Shown piece by piece: positions 12,884 through 19,930 of a stretch of DNA of 19,930 nucleotides (the stretch's first letter is position 1; the number at the start of each line of letters is the position of its first letter). The stretch covers positions 1-19,930 of the forward strand of contig JAFAEX010000210.1 in NCBI GenBank assembly GCA_023423795.1. Reading direction: 5' to 3'. This stretch comes from Chloroflexota bacterium (GTDB lineage Bacteria > Chloroflexota > Chloroflexia > Thermomicrobiales > UBA6265). A program made the position numbers and the translations under genes. Below the pieces are notes generated by a model. It was not told the origin of the DNA. It worked only from the letters and a program-made list of their open reading frames with translations, and ran no database searches.

Positions 12884-14755
12884 ATGTGCCATGCGTGTTC
12901 CGGCGCGACCGACCGCACCCCCGGCGGCGACCGCGCAAAGCCGATCGGCGGCCACTCCCGGCGGGCCATCCTCGGCGGCGCGGTCGCCCTCGGGCTCGGC
13001 GCCGGGGCCGGGCTGTACGCCGGGTCGGGCACGGTCGCGGCCCGGCAGCGGGATGACCACGACTGGGCCGAGATCGCCGCGGCGACCACGCTGACCCGCA
13101 CCGCCGAGCGCGGCGACGCCCGCGTGCCCGGGTTGCCCTACCGGCGGATGGTTCCCGGCGACGGCTGGCCGCTCGTCGTGCGCGAGGACCTGGCTTCCGC
13201 GCAGGAGGGCCGGGAGCGCACCCGCCGCGCCCTCGCCGCGTTCGTCCACCTGACCGATTTGCACGTCGTGGACGCCTGCTCGCCGGGCCACGCTGCGTTT
13301 CTCCGCCAATACCCCGGCACCTTCGCCGGGGCCGATTTCTCCAACGGGTTCCGCGCACAGGACACGCTGACCTCCCACGTCGTGGACGCGATGGTGCGCC
13401 GGGTGAACGCGGTCGCCCGCGGCCCCGTCTCCGGCCGCGATTTCGACTTCGCCATTTCAACAGGCGACAACGCCGACAGCCGCGCCACCCACGAGATGCA
13501 GGCGCTGGTCGATATCCTCTCCGGCGGCAAGCGCGTGACGTTCAACGCCACCGGCGGTCCCTACGCCGGGTTGCAGGACGACGACCCGCCCGTGCCGGAC
13601 GCGATCTACGACGCCTTCTGGCACCCCAACCCGGCCCCGGATGGTCGGCAGCCCGACCGCTGGAAGCGCGAATACGGCTACCCCGACCTGCCCGGCTTCC
13701 TCGAAGCGGTCGCCCGCCCGATCGACGCGCCCGGGCTGGCGATGCCGTGGTACGGCGGCTTCGGCAACCACGACATCGTGCTGATGGGCGTCCTCCCGGA
13801 CGGCAGCAGCCCGTCGGTCTTCCTCCAGCGGCTCGCCATCGGCGACCGTCTGCCGATCGCCGTGCCGGAAGGGATGGACGTGGCGGCGTTCCTGACCGCC
13901 CTTTCCAGCGCGGACGAAGACGAGATCGCCGGCCTGATCGAGAAGATGCCGAGCCTGCCGGTACCCGCCGCCGCGTCGCGCGCGTCGTTCACCCGCGCCG
14001 ATTTCGTGCGGATGCACCTCGAATCGCCGGGGCGGTTCGGGCCGGACGGGCACGGCTTCTCGGAGGAGAACCTCGACGAGGACACCGCCTACTACCGTTT
14101 CGAGGTCGCCCCGGGCATCGTCGGGTTCATGCTCGACAGCACCAACCCCAACGGCGGCCCGGACGGCTCGCTGGACCCGGCGCAGGCCGCGTGGCTGGCG
14201 GCGGAACTGGCCTCGGTCCATTCCCGCCACTTCGACAGCGCGGGCAACGCGGTCCAGACCGGCAACGAAGACCACCTGGTCGTCATCTTCAGCCACCACA
14301 ACTCGCGGACCTTCGACAACTTCGCCACCCCGCCCGGCGAGACCTTCAGCGACCGCATGGGCTCGCAGGCGTTCGAGGCGTTCCTCCAGCGCTACCCGAA
14401 CGTCGTGCTGTGGGTGAACGGCCACACCCACGCGAATCAAGTCTGGGCGCACCCGGACCCGAGCGGGCGCACCGGCGGCTTCTGGGAGGTCAACACCGCC
14501 GCCCACATCGACTACCCGCAGGAAGCGCGCACCGTCGAACTCTTCGACAACGGCGACGGCACCCTTTCCATCGTCGGCGTGATGATCGACCATTCCGACG
14601 CCGGCGACATCGCGTACGGCCCGGACTGGGACGCGACCACGCTGGCCGCCATCTCCCTGGAACTGGCCGCCAACGACCCGGCGCTCGATTTCGATTTCCG
14701 GCTCGGAACCCCGGCCGACCGTAACGTCGAACTGGTCGTCCGCAAGCCCTTCTGA
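12884..14755 (+). CDS. Tat-exported metallophosphoesterase (TIGR03767-like)
   Basis: This 623-aa protein has the calcineurin-like phosphoesterase metal-site motifs in order: TDLH (134-137), TGDN (193-196), GNHD (294-297), FSHHN (469-473) and NGHTH (512-516). Length and the large insert between GNHD and the last His motifs suit the TIGR03767 group of actinobacterial and related secreted phosphoesterases. Twin arginines at 26-27 (HSRRAILGG) precede a hydrophobic stretch to about 53, a Tat signal for folded export. Start ATG 12884 has GGAGGG (12868-12873) 10 nt upstream; the frame is open upstream to 12536 but that part overlaps repeats. MCHAC ahead of the Tat motif is unusual and would be removed on export. 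It probably hydrolyses phosphate esters outside the cell; the substrate is unknown. Confidence 0.9.
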   Translation: MCHACSGATDRTPGGDRAKPIGGHSRRAILGGAVALGLGAGAGLYAGSGTVAARQRDDHDWAEIAAATTLTRTAERGDARVPGLPYRRMVPGDGWPLVVREDLASAQEGRERTRRALAAFVHLTDLHVVDACSPGHAAFLRQYPGTFAGADFSNGFRAQDTLTSHVVDAMVRRVNAVARGPVSGRDFDFAISTGDNADSRATHEMQALVDILSGGKRVTFNATGGPYAGLQDDDPPVPDAIYDAFWHPNPAPDGRQPDRWKREYGYPDLPGFLEAVARPIDAPGLAMPWYGGFGNHDIVLMGVLPDGSSPSVFLQRLAIGDRLPIAVPEGMDVAAFLTALSSADEDEIAGLIEKMPSLPVPAAASRASFTRADFVRMHLESPGRFGPDGHGFSEENLDEDTAYYRFEVAPGIVGFMLDSTNPNGGPDGSLDPAQAAWLAAELASVHSRHFDSAGNAVQTGNEDHLVVIFSHHNSRTFDNFATPPGETFSDRMGSQAFEAFLQRYPNVVLWVNGHTHANQVWAHPDPSGRTGGFWEVNTAAHIDYPQEARTVELFDNGDGTLSIVGVMIDHSDAGDIAYGPDWDATTLAAISLELAANDPALDFDFRLGTPADRNVELVVRKPF

Positions 14756-14805
14756 CGGATCGGGCGCGGCGGCGGCCAACGTCTGGTAGGCTGCCGCCCG
14801 ATCCG
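14756..14805 (+). terminator. Candidate hairpin terminator of the metallophosphoesterase gene
   Basis: CGGATCGGGCG (14756-14766) begins directly after the TGA and is perfectly complementary to CGCCCGATCCG (14795-14805), with a 28-nt loop. There is no U-tract. Confidence 0.5.
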
Positions 14806-14889
14806 CGCCGCCGGTTCGGGCGTCTTGCCGGACGATCCGCGGCGGCTTCGTCGAACCACGGGAGGCCTCGTGCAGCGCGAGTGTCTTCG

Positions 14890-14915
14890 CCCCCACGCCT
14901 GCGGCGGCGTGGGGG
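14890..14915. other. Strong GC hairpin in the MFS gene leader region
   Basis: CCCCCACGCC (14890-14899) and GGCGTGGGGG (14906-14915) form a 10-bp stem with a 6-nt loop. It is about 135 nt after the metallophosphoesterase stop and about 220 nt before the MFS start, so it could be a second terminator or part of a structured leader. The surrounding 14806-15138 region has no convincing gene. Confidence 0.5.
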
Positions 14916-15007
14916 AGTAGCGTGACCGCACCGAAACCGGTCGTTCGCCTGCCCTGATTCTTCGCGGGGCGCGAGCCGGCTTCGGGGCGGTCCCGCCGGT
15001 GACGTTC

Positions 15008-15141
15008 CATCGAACCTGATCCCCCAGCGACGCTGCTGGCGTGCCAACGCCCGCGGTTTCGTCGTGCCCGCCGGTCCGGGCGGGCCGCGCGCGGGCGCGG
15101 GGCATCCTCGCCTCGCGCCCGCCGGGGAGCCAGGTTCGATG
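15008..15141 (+). promoter_or_regulatory. Long-range inverted repeat covering the MFS start codon
   Basis: CATCGAACCTG (15008-15018) is perfectly complementary to CAGGTTCGATG (15131-15141), whose last three bases are the ATG start of the MFS gene. Just beyond, ATCCCCC (15019-15025) can partly pair with the GGGGAG ribosome-binding site (15124-15129). If both lie on one transcript, the fold would hide the translation start. No known riboswitch class is recognised. Confidence 0.4.
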
Positions 15142-16395
15142 AACGACCGTGCCAATCTCGCGGCGGGGCACGACGCGCCCGCCCGTTCCGAACGCGCCGA
15201 TTTCCGCGCCCTGTGGGCGTCCGCCTCGGCCGGGTACCTCGGCGTGCAGGGCGCCCGCTTCGTGTTGCCGCTGCTCGCTGCCGCCGCCACCGAATCGGCC
15301 GCGCTGGTGGCCGGGGTGGCGGTGGCGTTGTCGCTGCCGTGGTTGCTGGTGGGGTTGCCCGCTGGGGCGCTGGTGGACCGGCTGGACCGGCGGACCGTGC
15401 TGGTCGCGGTCAACGCGCTGCGCTTCGCCGCGATGGCATTGGTCGCGGCCGCCGCGGCGGTCGATGCCTCGACGATCCAGGTAATCTACGCCGCCGCCCT
15501 CGCCCTCGGGGTCGCCGAAACCTTCGCCGAACCCGCAACGACCACGCTCGTTCCGGCCATCGTCGCCGACGAGCGGCTGGAACGGGCGAACGCTCGCCTC
15601 GTCGGCTCGCAGACATTCGCCGAGGTCGCCGCGCTGCCGTTGGGCGGGGTGTTGGCCGGGGTCGCGCTGGGGCTGGCCTCGGCCGCGAGCGCGTTCTGCT
15701 TCGCGGTCGCGCTCGCCGCGTTGGTGCTGCTGCGCGGGACGTTCGCCGCGCGGCGCGAACCGGGCCGGCGGCGCATGGCGTCCGACATCGCCGACGGGCT
15801 GCGCGTCCTCTGGGGCAACGACCTGTTGCGGACAATCGCGGTGATGGCCGCCGTCATCAATGCCTGCTGGAGCGCGTGGGGCGCGCTGCTGGTCCTGTAC
15901 GCCGTCGCGCCCGGTCCGATGGGGTTGTCGCCGTTCGGGTACGGGCTGCTGCTGACCGCCGGCGGCTGCGGCGGGCTGCTCGGGGCGTTCGCGGCCGGGG
16001 CGGTCCAGCGGCGGGCGGGGCGGCGCTGGGCGATCGGGATCAACGTCGTGGTCAACGCCGCGATGTTCGCCGTGACGGCAATCACCGCGAACCCGTGGCT
16101 CGTAGCCCCGGCGATCGTGGTCGGCGATTTCGGCGGCCCGATCTGGGGAATCGCGGTGCTTTCCTTGCAGGCGCGGGCGGTGCCCGACGCGCTGCGCGGG
16201 CGCGTCGCCAGCGCCTACCGGGTCATCAGTTTCGGGGCGATGACCGTCGGCGCAGCGCTCGGCGGCGTAGCTGCGGACGCCATCGGCATCCGCGCCGTCT
16301 TCGCCGGCTGCGCCCTGCTGACGGCCGCCCTCGTGGTCCCGTTCGCCCGCGTCGTCACCGAGGCGGCGATGCGCGGCGAGCGCGCCGGGGCGTGA
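15139..16395 (+). CDS. MFS exporter (EntS/MFS_3-like)
   Basis: This 418-aa membrane protein has about 12 hydrophobic segments. The loop between segments 2 and 3 carries the MFS motif A variant GLPAGALVDRLDRRTVL (72-88). The long central loop (ARREPGRRRMASDIADGLRV) and the second-half motif FGGPIWGIAVLSLQARAVPD followed by ALRGRVASAYRVI are typical of the MFS_3/EntS-type proton-coupled exporters of drugs or siderophores. Substrate is not assignable. Start ATG 15139 has GGGGAG at 9 nt; translation may be controlled by pairing with 15008-15018. The LuxR-type regulator follows after 83 nt in the same direction. Confidence 0.9.
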   Translation: MNDRANLAAGHDAPARSERADFRALWASASAGYLGVQGARFVLPLLAAAATESAALVAGVAVALSLPWLLVGLPAGALVDRLDRRTVLVAVNALRFAAMALVAAAAAVDASTIQVIYAAALALGVAETFAEPATTTLVPAIVADERLERANARLVGSQTFAEVAALPLGGVLAGVALGLASAASAFCFAVALAALVLLRGTFAARREPGRRRMASDIADGLRVLWGNDLLRTIAVMAAVINACWSAWGALLVLYAVAPGPMGLSPFGYGLLLTAGGCGGLLGAFAAGAVQRRAGRRWAIGINVVVNAAMFAVTAITANPWLVAPAIVVGDFGGPIWGIAVLSLQARAVPDALRGRVASAYRVISFGAMTVGAALGGVAADAIGIRAVFAGCALLTAALVVPFARVVTEAAMRGERAGA

Positions 16396-16478
16396 CCGGA
16401 CCCGGTTCGCCGTTGGGCCGAAGCGTGCGGCGCATTAGAATGCCGTTCCGTTCGTGGCGGTTGGAGGGCAGGGTCGGC

Positions 16479-19019
16479 GTGTCCGTTGCGATCCCCGAGG
16501 ACGACGACCCGACCGGCGGCGGGATCGCCTGGTTTCCGCACCGGCGACCGGCGTTCCCGCGCGCGCTGCCCGCCCCGCCGACCGTGCTGGTCGGCCGCGA
16601 GCGGGAGATCGCCGCGGTGGCGGCCCTGCTCGAACGGCCCGACGTGCGCATCGTCACGCTGGCCGGACCGGGCGGCGTCGGCAAGACGAGGCTGGCGCTG
16701 GCGACCGCCGCCTCGGTTGCGGAGCGGCTGGCGGACGGGGCGGCGTTCGTCGATCTCGCCCCGGTGGCCGATCCCGACCTGGCCGCGCCCGCGGTTGCGC
16801 GCGCCCTCGGCGTGCGTGAATCGAACGACGAGCCGCTGCTCGACGCGCTGCTGGGGTTCCTGCGCGGGCGCGAGGCGCTGCTGGTGCTGGACAATTTCGA
16901 GCACCTGCTCGACGCCGCCGGGTTGGTTTCCGCCTTGCTCGACGCCGGCCCCGGCCTGACCGTGCTGGTGACGAGCCGGGCGCTGCTGCGGATCGAAGGG
17001 GAGCACGCGTTCCCGGTCGCCCCGCTCGGCCTGCCGGATGCGGACGCGCCGCCCGATCGCGTGGCCGAAACCGAGGCGGTGCGCCTGTTCGCCGCCCGGG
17101 CGCGGGCCGCGCAGCCGGATTTCGCGCTCGGGCCGGAGAACGCGGCCGCCGTCGCCGCCATCTGCCGCCGCCTCGACGGGCTGCCGCTGGCGATTGAACT
17201 GGCCGCGGCGCGGATTGGCGTCTTTCCGCCGCGGGCGATGCAGCGGCGGCTGGAAGAACGGCTGCTGCTGCCGCTCGCCGGTCCGCGCGGCGCGCCGCCG
17301 CGGCAGCGCACGCTCGGCGACGCCATCGCCTGGAGCCACGATTTGCTGGACCCGGCCGGGCGGGTGCTGTTCCGGCGGCTGGCCCCGTTCGTCGGCGGGT
17401 TCACCCTCGACGCGGCCGAGTGGGTGGCGGGCGAGGCGGCCGCGCCGGCGTGGCACAGGCCGGTCGCGGCCGTCGGCGATGTCGTGGGCGGCGTGGTCGG
17501 GCTGGTGGAGCAGAGCCTGCTGCGTGTCGTTGCCGAAGGCGACGCCACGGGCGATGCCGAACCTCGTTACGCGATGCTGGAGACGGTGCGCGAGCAGGCG
17601 CGCGAGCGCCTGGCCGCCAGCGGGGAAGAAGACGCCATCCGGCGCCGCCACGCCGCGTGGTGCCTCGCGCTGGTCGAGGAGGCGGAGCCCGGCTTGTGGG
17701 CCGTCGCGCCCGGCCCGGCGCTGGCCCGGATCGAGGCGGAGTTCGACAACCTGCGGGCGGCCCTCGCCTGGGCGCTGGAGCGGGACGCCGAAACGGCCCT
17801 GCGCCTGGCCGGCGGTTTGTGGCAGGCCTGGGAGCGGGGGGACCGGCGGGCCGAGGCCGCCTCGTGGCTGGACCGGGCGCTGGCCCACCCGGACGCCGCG
17901 ACGGCCTCGCCGGCGGCGCGGGCCCGGGCGATGACCGCGGCCGGAACGCTCGCCGCGTTCCGGGACGACCACGCGCAGGCCGAGGGCCTCCTGGCTCGCG
18001 GCGTCGCGGCGTGGCGCGAGATCGGGGAGCCGGTCGAACTGGCGAGAGCGCTGCTGCACCTCGGCGAAACCGTCCACCGGCAGGGCGAGCCCGGCCGGGC
18101 CGAGGCGCTGTGGGAGGAGGCGCTGGGGCTGTTCCGGGAGCCGGAGGATGCCCGCAGCATCGCCGAAATCCACAACCTGCTCGGGTTCGCCGCCTTCGAC
18201 CAGGGGCGCTTCGAGCGCGCGGAGGCCATGTTCGAGCGGGCGATCGCGCTGGTGCGCGGCAAGGGCGACCGCGCCTTCGAGGCGCAGCAGTTGATGAACC
18301 TCGGGGTGGTCGCCGGCATGCGCGGCGACTGGCCCCGCGCCGCCGCCATGTGCGAGGAGGCGCTGGCGGCGTTCCAGGGGATCGGCGCGAAGGTCGGGGC
18401 CGGCTACGCGCTGATGAACCTCGGCGACTGCGTGATCCGCCTCGGCGATGCCGGGCGGGCGCTGGCGCTGTTCCAGGAGAGCCTCGCGCTGACGCTGGCG
18501 ATCGACAACCGGGAGGGGGTGCTCTTCGCCCTCGAAGGTCTGGCCGTCGCCGCGCTGGCGATCGGCCGGCCCCAGCAGGCGGCGCGGCTGCTGGGCGCGG
18601 CCGACGCGATGCGCGACGAGTTGCGGCTGCCTCCCACCCCGCTCGACCTGGCCGACCGCGCCGAGCGCCTGCTGGCCCCGCTGACCGGCGCGCTCGGCGA
18701 GGGAGGGCTGGCGGCGGCGCTCGCGGCCGGACGCCTGGCCCCGCTCGATGTGGTCACCGCCGACGCGCTGGCCCTCGTTCCGCCGGCGGGCAAACCGCCG
18801 GGGCCGGCGCCGGTCATCGACCTCGGGGTGCCGTTGACGCGGCGCGAAAGGGAGGTGCTGCGCCTGCTGGTGGAGGGGCGAACCGACAAGGAGATCGCCG
18901 ACGCCCTGTTCATCAGCCGCGCGACCGCGTCCAAGCACGTCGAGTCGCTGCGGGGCAAACTCGGCGTCACTTCGCGCGCGGCAGTCGTCGCCATCGCCAT
19001 CCGCGCCGGGGTCGCGTAA
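16479..19019 (+). CDS. Large LuxR-type regulator with NTPase and TPR domains
   Basis: This 846-aa protein is built like STAND-class regulators. The NTPase domain has Walker A GPGGVGKT (63-70), Walker B LLVLDNFEHLL (134-144) and a sensor-like VLVTSRALLRI, then RLDGLPLAIELAAARI (the GLPLA motif) and a winged-helix region with LRTLGDAIAWSHDLL-type sequence. TPR-like helical repeats run from about 440 to 720. The last 62 residues are a LuxR/GerE helix-turn-helix, LTRREREVLRLLVEGRTDKE then IADALFISRATASKHVESLRGKLGV. GTG 16479 is preferred because of GGAGGG and AGGG upstream; ATG 16440 lacks one. It is probably an ATP-dependent, ligand-gated activator, possibly of the MFS exporter upstream or the SRPBCC gene downstream. 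The stop is followed by an AGTCGAGG octamer (19034-19041). Confidence 0.92.
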   Translation: MSVAIPEDDDPTGGGIAWFPHRRPAFPRALPAPPTVLVGREREIAAVAALLERPDVRIVTLAGPGGVGKTRLALATAASVAERLADGAAFVDLAPVADPDLAAPAVARALGVRESNDEPLLDALLGFLRGREALLVLDNFEHLLDAAGLVSALLDAGPGLTVLVTSRALLRIEGEHAFPVAPLGLPDADAPPDRVAETEAVRLFAARARAAQPDFALGPENAAAVAAICRRLDGLPLAIELAAARIGVFPPRAMQRRLEERLLLPLAGPRGAPPRQRTLGDAIAWSHDLLDPAGRVLFRRLAPFVGGFTLDAAEWVAGEAAAPAWHRPVAAVGDVVGGVVGLVEQSLLRVVAEGDATGDAEPRYAMLETVREQARERLAASGEEDAIRRRHAAWCLALVEEAEPGLWAVAPGPALARIEAEFDNLRAALAWALERDAETALRLAGGLWQAWERGDRRAEAASWLDRALAHPDAATASPAARARAMTAAGTLAAFRDDHAQAEGLLARGVAAWREIGEPVELARALLHLGETVHRQGEPGRAEALWEEALGLFREPEDARSIAEIHNLLGFAAFDQGRFERAEAMFERAIALVRGKGDRAFEAQQLMNLGVVAGMRGDWPRAAAMCEEALAAFQGIGAKVGAGYALMNLGDCVIRLGDAGRALALFQESLALTLAIDNREGVLFALEGLAVAALAIGRPQQAARLLGAADAMRDELRLPPTPLDLADRAERLLAPLTGALGEGGLAAALAAGRLAPLDVVTADALALVPPAGKPPGPAPVIDLGVPLTRREREVLRLLVEGRTDKEIADALFISRATASKHVESLRGKLGVTSRAAVVAIAIRAGVA

Positions 19020-19063
19020 GGGACGCGCCGAGGAGTCGAGGGGCGCGGATTCCTTCAGTGCCG

Positions 19064-19120
19064 ACGTGCAACATGTGGGTTGCGCGATGCGGGTTGCCGT
19101 GCAATGATCGGGTTGCACGT
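19064..19120. promoter_or_regulatory. Repeated motif cluster ahead of the SRPBCC gene
   Basis: ACGTGCAAC (19064-19072) and GTTGCACGT (19112-19120) are perfect 9-bp inverted copies. GGGTTGC occurs three times as direct repeats (19077, 19091, 19110). The cluster lies 68-124 nt before the SRPBCC start and resembles a multi-site operator; no regulator family is recognised. Confidence 0.4.
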
Positions 19121-19187
19121 ATGCTGCCGCAGCGCGGCGGCGCGAGGGGAGCGTCCCACGCCCATCCGAACGGAGGGAAGAACCGGC

Positions 19188-19682
19188 ATGACGACCGCGA
19201 CCGACGACCCGCGCCTGACGACCACGCCGGTGGCGAAGACGGCGATGCTCATCCGCAGGCCGGTAGCGGAGGTCTTCGAGGCCTTCGTTGATCCCGCGAT
19301 CACCACCCGGTTCTGGTTCACCCGCGGCAGCGGGCGGCTGGAGCCGGGCGCGCGCGTGACCTGGGAGTGGGAGATGTACGGCGCATCCGCCCCGGTCCGC
19401 GTGCTGGCGCTGGAGCCGAACCGGCGCATCCTCGTGGAGTGGGGCGACGACGGGGAGGCGACCACGATCGAGTGGACCTTCGCCGCGCGGCCGGACGGGA
19501 CCACGTTCGTCAGCGTCGAGAACCGCGGCTTTACCGGAAGCGGCGACGAGGTGGTCGCGCAGGCGATCGACGGCACCGAGGGGTTCACGTTCATGCTCGC
19601 CGGGCTGAAGGCGTGGCTGGAGCACGGCATCGCCCTCGACCTCGTCGCCGACCGCTTCCCGCCGGAGATCGACGAGGCCTGA
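19188..19682 (+). CDS. SRPBCC / AHSA1-like domain protein
   Basis: This 164-aa protein has the START-like fold of the AHSA1 (activator of Hsp90 ATPase homologue 1-like) family. The N-terminal block IRRPVAEVFEAFVDPAITTR is followed by FWFTRGSGRLEPGARVTWEW, and the C-terminal helix contains GFTFMLAGLKAWLEHGIALD. Such proteins bind hydrophobic ligands in a deep cavity; the bacterial roles are mostly undefined. Start ATG 19188 has GGAGGG (19172-19177) 10 nt upstream; the frame is open further upstream without support. It follows the LuxR-type gene by 168 nt, with an operator-like repeat cluster between, so it probably has its own promoter. Confidence 0.9.
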   Translation: MTTATDDPRLTTTPVAKTAMLIRRPVAEVFEAFVDPAITTRFWFTRGSGRLEPGARVTWEWEMYGASAPVRVLALEPNRRILVEWGDDGEATTIEWTFAARPDGTTFVSVENRGFTGSGDEVVAQAIDGTEGFTFMLAGLKAWLEHGIALDLVADRFPPEIDEA

Positions 19683-19740
19683 TCCGTTCGCCAGACAGCG
19701 GGGAGGTCTCCGGGAGCGCGTTTCCCCGCCACTCCATCAT

Positions 19741-19822
19741 CGTCATCCCGAGCCTGTCGAGGGATCTCGTTCTTACGGGACTCGTGCGAACGACGAGATC
19801 CCTCGACAGGCTCGGGATGATC
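19741..19822. repeat. Dispersed hairpin repeat, copy 5
   Basis: Left arm 19741-19770 is identical to copy 4. Right arm 19793-19822 is identical except for the last two bases (TC instead of CG). The 22-nt spacer (19771-19792) has the same length as copies 3 and 4, and resembles copy 4 in its present orientation (about 14 of 22 positions). It lies 58 nt after the SRPBCC stop. Confidence 0.9.
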
Positions 19823-19909
19823 GGTGGCATGGGCGACGCCGGCAGATCCCTCATACGGAACACGGCTGATCGCTGCCGGACTCCAAGATTTTTCGTAGGG
19901 GAGGGACCT

Positions 19910-19930
19910 GTGCCCTCCTTCGTCCGTACA
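19910..19930 (+). CDS. Possible start of a gene running off the right edge
   Basis: GTG at 19910 follows AGGGGAGGG (19897-19905) after 4 nt and reads seven codons (MPSFVRT) to the window end. The ribosome-binding site is strong and an AT-rich stretch (AAGATTTTTCG) precedes it. Seven codons are too few to identify a product. Confidence 0.3.

Noticed and set aside
14490..15413. Minus-strand gene in the 14756-15138 gap
   Set aside because: The open frame runs antisense into both flanking genes, has no ribosome-binding site and encodes an Arg/Ser/Pro-rich peptide.

Overview
The window is high-GC bacterial DNA (about 70% by eye) carrying chromosomal housekeeping and accessory genes with long intergenic stretches full of dispersed hairpin repeats. 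There is no rRNA, tRNA, transposase, phage gene or CRISPR array. A coenzyme-F420-type FrhB flavoprotein, a very large ATPase/TPR/LuxR regulator, a secreted DUF4397 protein and a Tat-exported metallophosphoesterase would all fit a Chloroflexota bacterium of the Thermomicrobia type. That assignment is inference; an actinobacterium cannot be excluded.

Layout. (1) 1-669, minus: truncated TPR-like protein. (2) 670-1309: intergenic, with hairpin repeat copy 1 and then a good sigma70-type promoter (1221-1249). (3) 1310-6940, plus: an assimilatory sulfite-reduction operon. It runs from a 47-aa leader-sized ORF through precorrin-2 dehydrogenase/ferrochelatase, uroporphyrinogen-III methyltransferase and an APS-reductase-type CysH to a siroheme sulfite reductase and an FrhB-family iron-sulfur flavoprotein. 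Four of the genes overlap pairwise (sirC-like/cobA and cobA/cysH; sulfite reductase/FrhB). The first two enzymes make siroheme, CysH makes sulfite, the siroheme reductase makes sulfide, and the FrhB-like protein is the likely electron donor. (4) 7124-8320, plus: an unrecognised protein and a small cupin. (5) 8403-9857, minus: secreted protein with four DUF4397 repeats. (6) 9858-10488: intergenic repeats. (7) 10489-12005: divergent AraC regulator and LysE-type exporter. (8) 12047-12289, minus: small protein resembling the C-terminal part of a DUF1778 antitoxin. (9) 12290-12883: intergenic repeats. (10) 12884-14755: Tat-exported TIGR03767-like metallophosphoesterase. (11) 15139-19682, plus: MFS exporter, giant LuxR-type ATPase regulator and SRPBCC/AHSA1 protein. 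(12) The right edge has hairpin copy 5 and perhaps the first codons of another gene.

The most interesting points are: a split, bacterial, apparently F420-linked sulfite reductase module; five copies of a 30-bp-arm hairpin element, two of which share flanks in the same orientation but carry their 22-nt spacer in opposite orientations (a footprint of inversion); an 8-nt AGTCGAGG repeat placed just after stop codons and also inside hairpin spacers; and a long-range complement that would cover the ribosome-binding site and start codon of the MFS gene.
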